Below, piece after piece: positions 5,827-6,516 of a DNA stretch of 6,516 nucleotides (positions within the stretch are counted from its first letter, which is position 1; each line of letters opens with the position of its first letter). Position numbers and translations under genes: made by a program. Below the pieces are notes generated by a model that worked only from the letters and a program-made list of their open reading frames with translations, made no database searches and had not been told where the DNA came from. This DNA is from an uncultured Anaerolineae bacterium (GTDB lineage: Bacteria > Chloroflexota > Anaerolineae > Anaerolineales > UBA4823), in NCBI GenBank assembly GCA_937129505.1, contig CAKZNJ010000407.1:1-6516 (forward strand), read 5' to 3'.

Positions 5827-5868
5827 CTTCACCCCTGGCTATTCTCGCAGGCGGTGAGGGGGAGGGTC
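5827..5868 (+). repeat. Decayed repeat copy feeding into the next gene's ribosome-binding region
   Basis: CTTCACCCCTGGC at the left and GGCGGTGAGGGGGAGGG at the right resemble the two outer arms of the repeat with an eroded centre. The right arm ends at 5866 and supplies the only purine-rich Shine-Dalgarno-like sequence before the ATG at 5879. The repeat assignment is by eye. Confidence 0.4.
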
Positions 5869-5878
5869 GCGCAGTTCG

Positions 5879-6516
5879 ATGCCAAATATGAGCAGGTCGC
5901 CATTCCCCGTCAGGAAGAGTTGGCTTTCGCTCGGGTTTTTGTTCTTACTGGCTCTTTGGTACTGCCTGCCTGCGCTTCAAGCGCCGTTTTGGGGTAGTGG
6001 CGACGCATGGTCGAATTTACTGCCAATTGTCCATTACCGCTACTCGATCTTGGAAGAACATCGCTTGCCGCTCTATACGCACTTATGGTATGGCGGTCGT
6101 TATCAGTGGCAGAATCCGTTGTGGAATTTCCTCTACCTGCCGGCGACCCTCGTATGGTTGGTTTTGCCCCTCGATGTGGGCACTCGAATGGTGTATCTAG
6201 CACATTTGTGTTTCACCCTGCTGGCTGCTTACTTACTGGCGAAACACTACTTGGAAGGGGAAGCGGCTAGAGTGTCCATGGCGATATTACTGACGGCGCC
6301 GGTTCTCTCGGCTTATTTGCCAGCTCATACCGAGAAAATTCTCTCGTGGGGATGGATTTTATTGGCACTCTATTTTTTCCTCCATTCTTCCCTGCCTACA
6401 CTGTGGCGCGGCTTCTTGAGCGGTTTGAGCGTGGGGGTGATTCCCTTGACAGGGTCGAATTACTATGCTTTTTACAGCATAATCTTGATGAGCTGTTTGT
6501 TGCTCAGCAGGGGGGA
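5879..6516 (+). CDS. Polytopic membrane protein, GT-C/YfhO-like, partial (C-terminus cut by window edge)
   Basis: 212 codons are open from ATG 5879 to the right edge, and an in-frame TGA at 5855 limits the start. A second ATG at 5888 is also possible; GGGGGAGGG at 5858-5866 lies 12 nt before the first. The first helix is about residues 15-33. The following extracytoplasmic loop has GSGDAWSNLLPIVHYRYSILEEHRLPLYTH, then GGRYQWQNPLWNFLYLP (72-88). This is the pattern of GT-C polyprenyl-phosphate-sugar-dependent glycosyltransferases and YfhO-like proteins: an acidic residue (D42) early in loop 1, RLPL, GGR and NP before helix 2. At least five further hydrophobic helices follow (about 84-99, 106-123, 133-150, 155-173, 181-210). 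It probably transfers sugars from a lipid carrier outside the membrane, but the full active site is not visible. Confidence 0.82.
   Translation, partial: MPNMSRSPFPVRKSWLSLGFLFLLALWYCLPALQAPFWGSGDAWSNLLPIVHYRYSILEEHRLPLYTHLWYGGRYQWQNPLWNFLYLPATLVWLVLPLDVGTRMVYLAHLCFTLLAAYLLAKHYLEGEAARVSMAILLTAPVLSAYLPAHTEKILSWGWILLALYFFLHSSLPTLWRGFLSGLSVGVIPLTGSNYYAFYSIILMSCLLLSRG

Noticed and set aside
5331..5891. 186-codon plus-strand open frame across the repeat arrays
   Set aside because: It is produced by the 42-bp (14-codon) repeats. The peptide is Pro/Gly/Glu-rich repeat without a recognisable domain, the initial ATG has no ribosome site, and two other frames are open over the same repeats.

Overview
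The window shows a mid-GC bacterial chromosome fragment with six protein-coding genes. Five are on the minus strand; one, cut by the right edge, is on the plus strand. Three things suggest a Chloroflexota (Anaerolineae-like) or similar large environmental genome: SdrD/Cna-B-like repeats followed by a GEVED-type segment, a PTPS-like/GT4/methyltransferase gene set, and clusters of 'CCCTCACCCC(T/C)AACCCCTCTCCC' palindromes. This placement is inference, because no rRNA or marker gene is present.

Left part (1-1600, minus strand): a secreted, multi-domain surface protein, cut by the left edge. It has a signal peptide, four tandem repeats of about 100 aa (SdrD B-like) with acidic DxDGDG-type loops, and the start of a GEVED-like segment. 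Its long 5' leader contains a very recognisable cyclic-di-GMP-I (GEMM-I) riboswitch aptamer at about 1450-1527. Upstream is an extended -10 promoter, and downstream an AU-rich hairpin that covers half of the Shine-Dalgarno sequence. The adhesin-like protein therefore appears to be under c-di-GMP control, a coherent surface-attachment switch.

Middle part (1792-4262, minus strand): a compact operon whose genes, in transcription order, are a PTPS/QueD-like protein, a GT4 glycosyltransferase and a class I SAM methyltransferase, with gaps of 9 and 14 nt. A TATAAT box sits just upstream. The PTPS-like protein keeps its three zinc-binding histidines but appears to lack the catalytic Cys and His of genuine QueD. 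Together with the two transferases this raises the possibility of a modified-pterin or other small-molecule glycoside pathway rather than queuosine synthesis.

Right part: an eight-helix TauE/SafE-type transporter (4367-5221, minus). Then comes a 640-bp region without a credible gene that contains two three-unit arrays of a 42-bp palindromic repeat, plus one inverted copy and one decayed copy. Finally a plus-strand polytopic membrane protein (GT-C/YfhO-like) starts immediately after the last repeat remnant and runs off the window.
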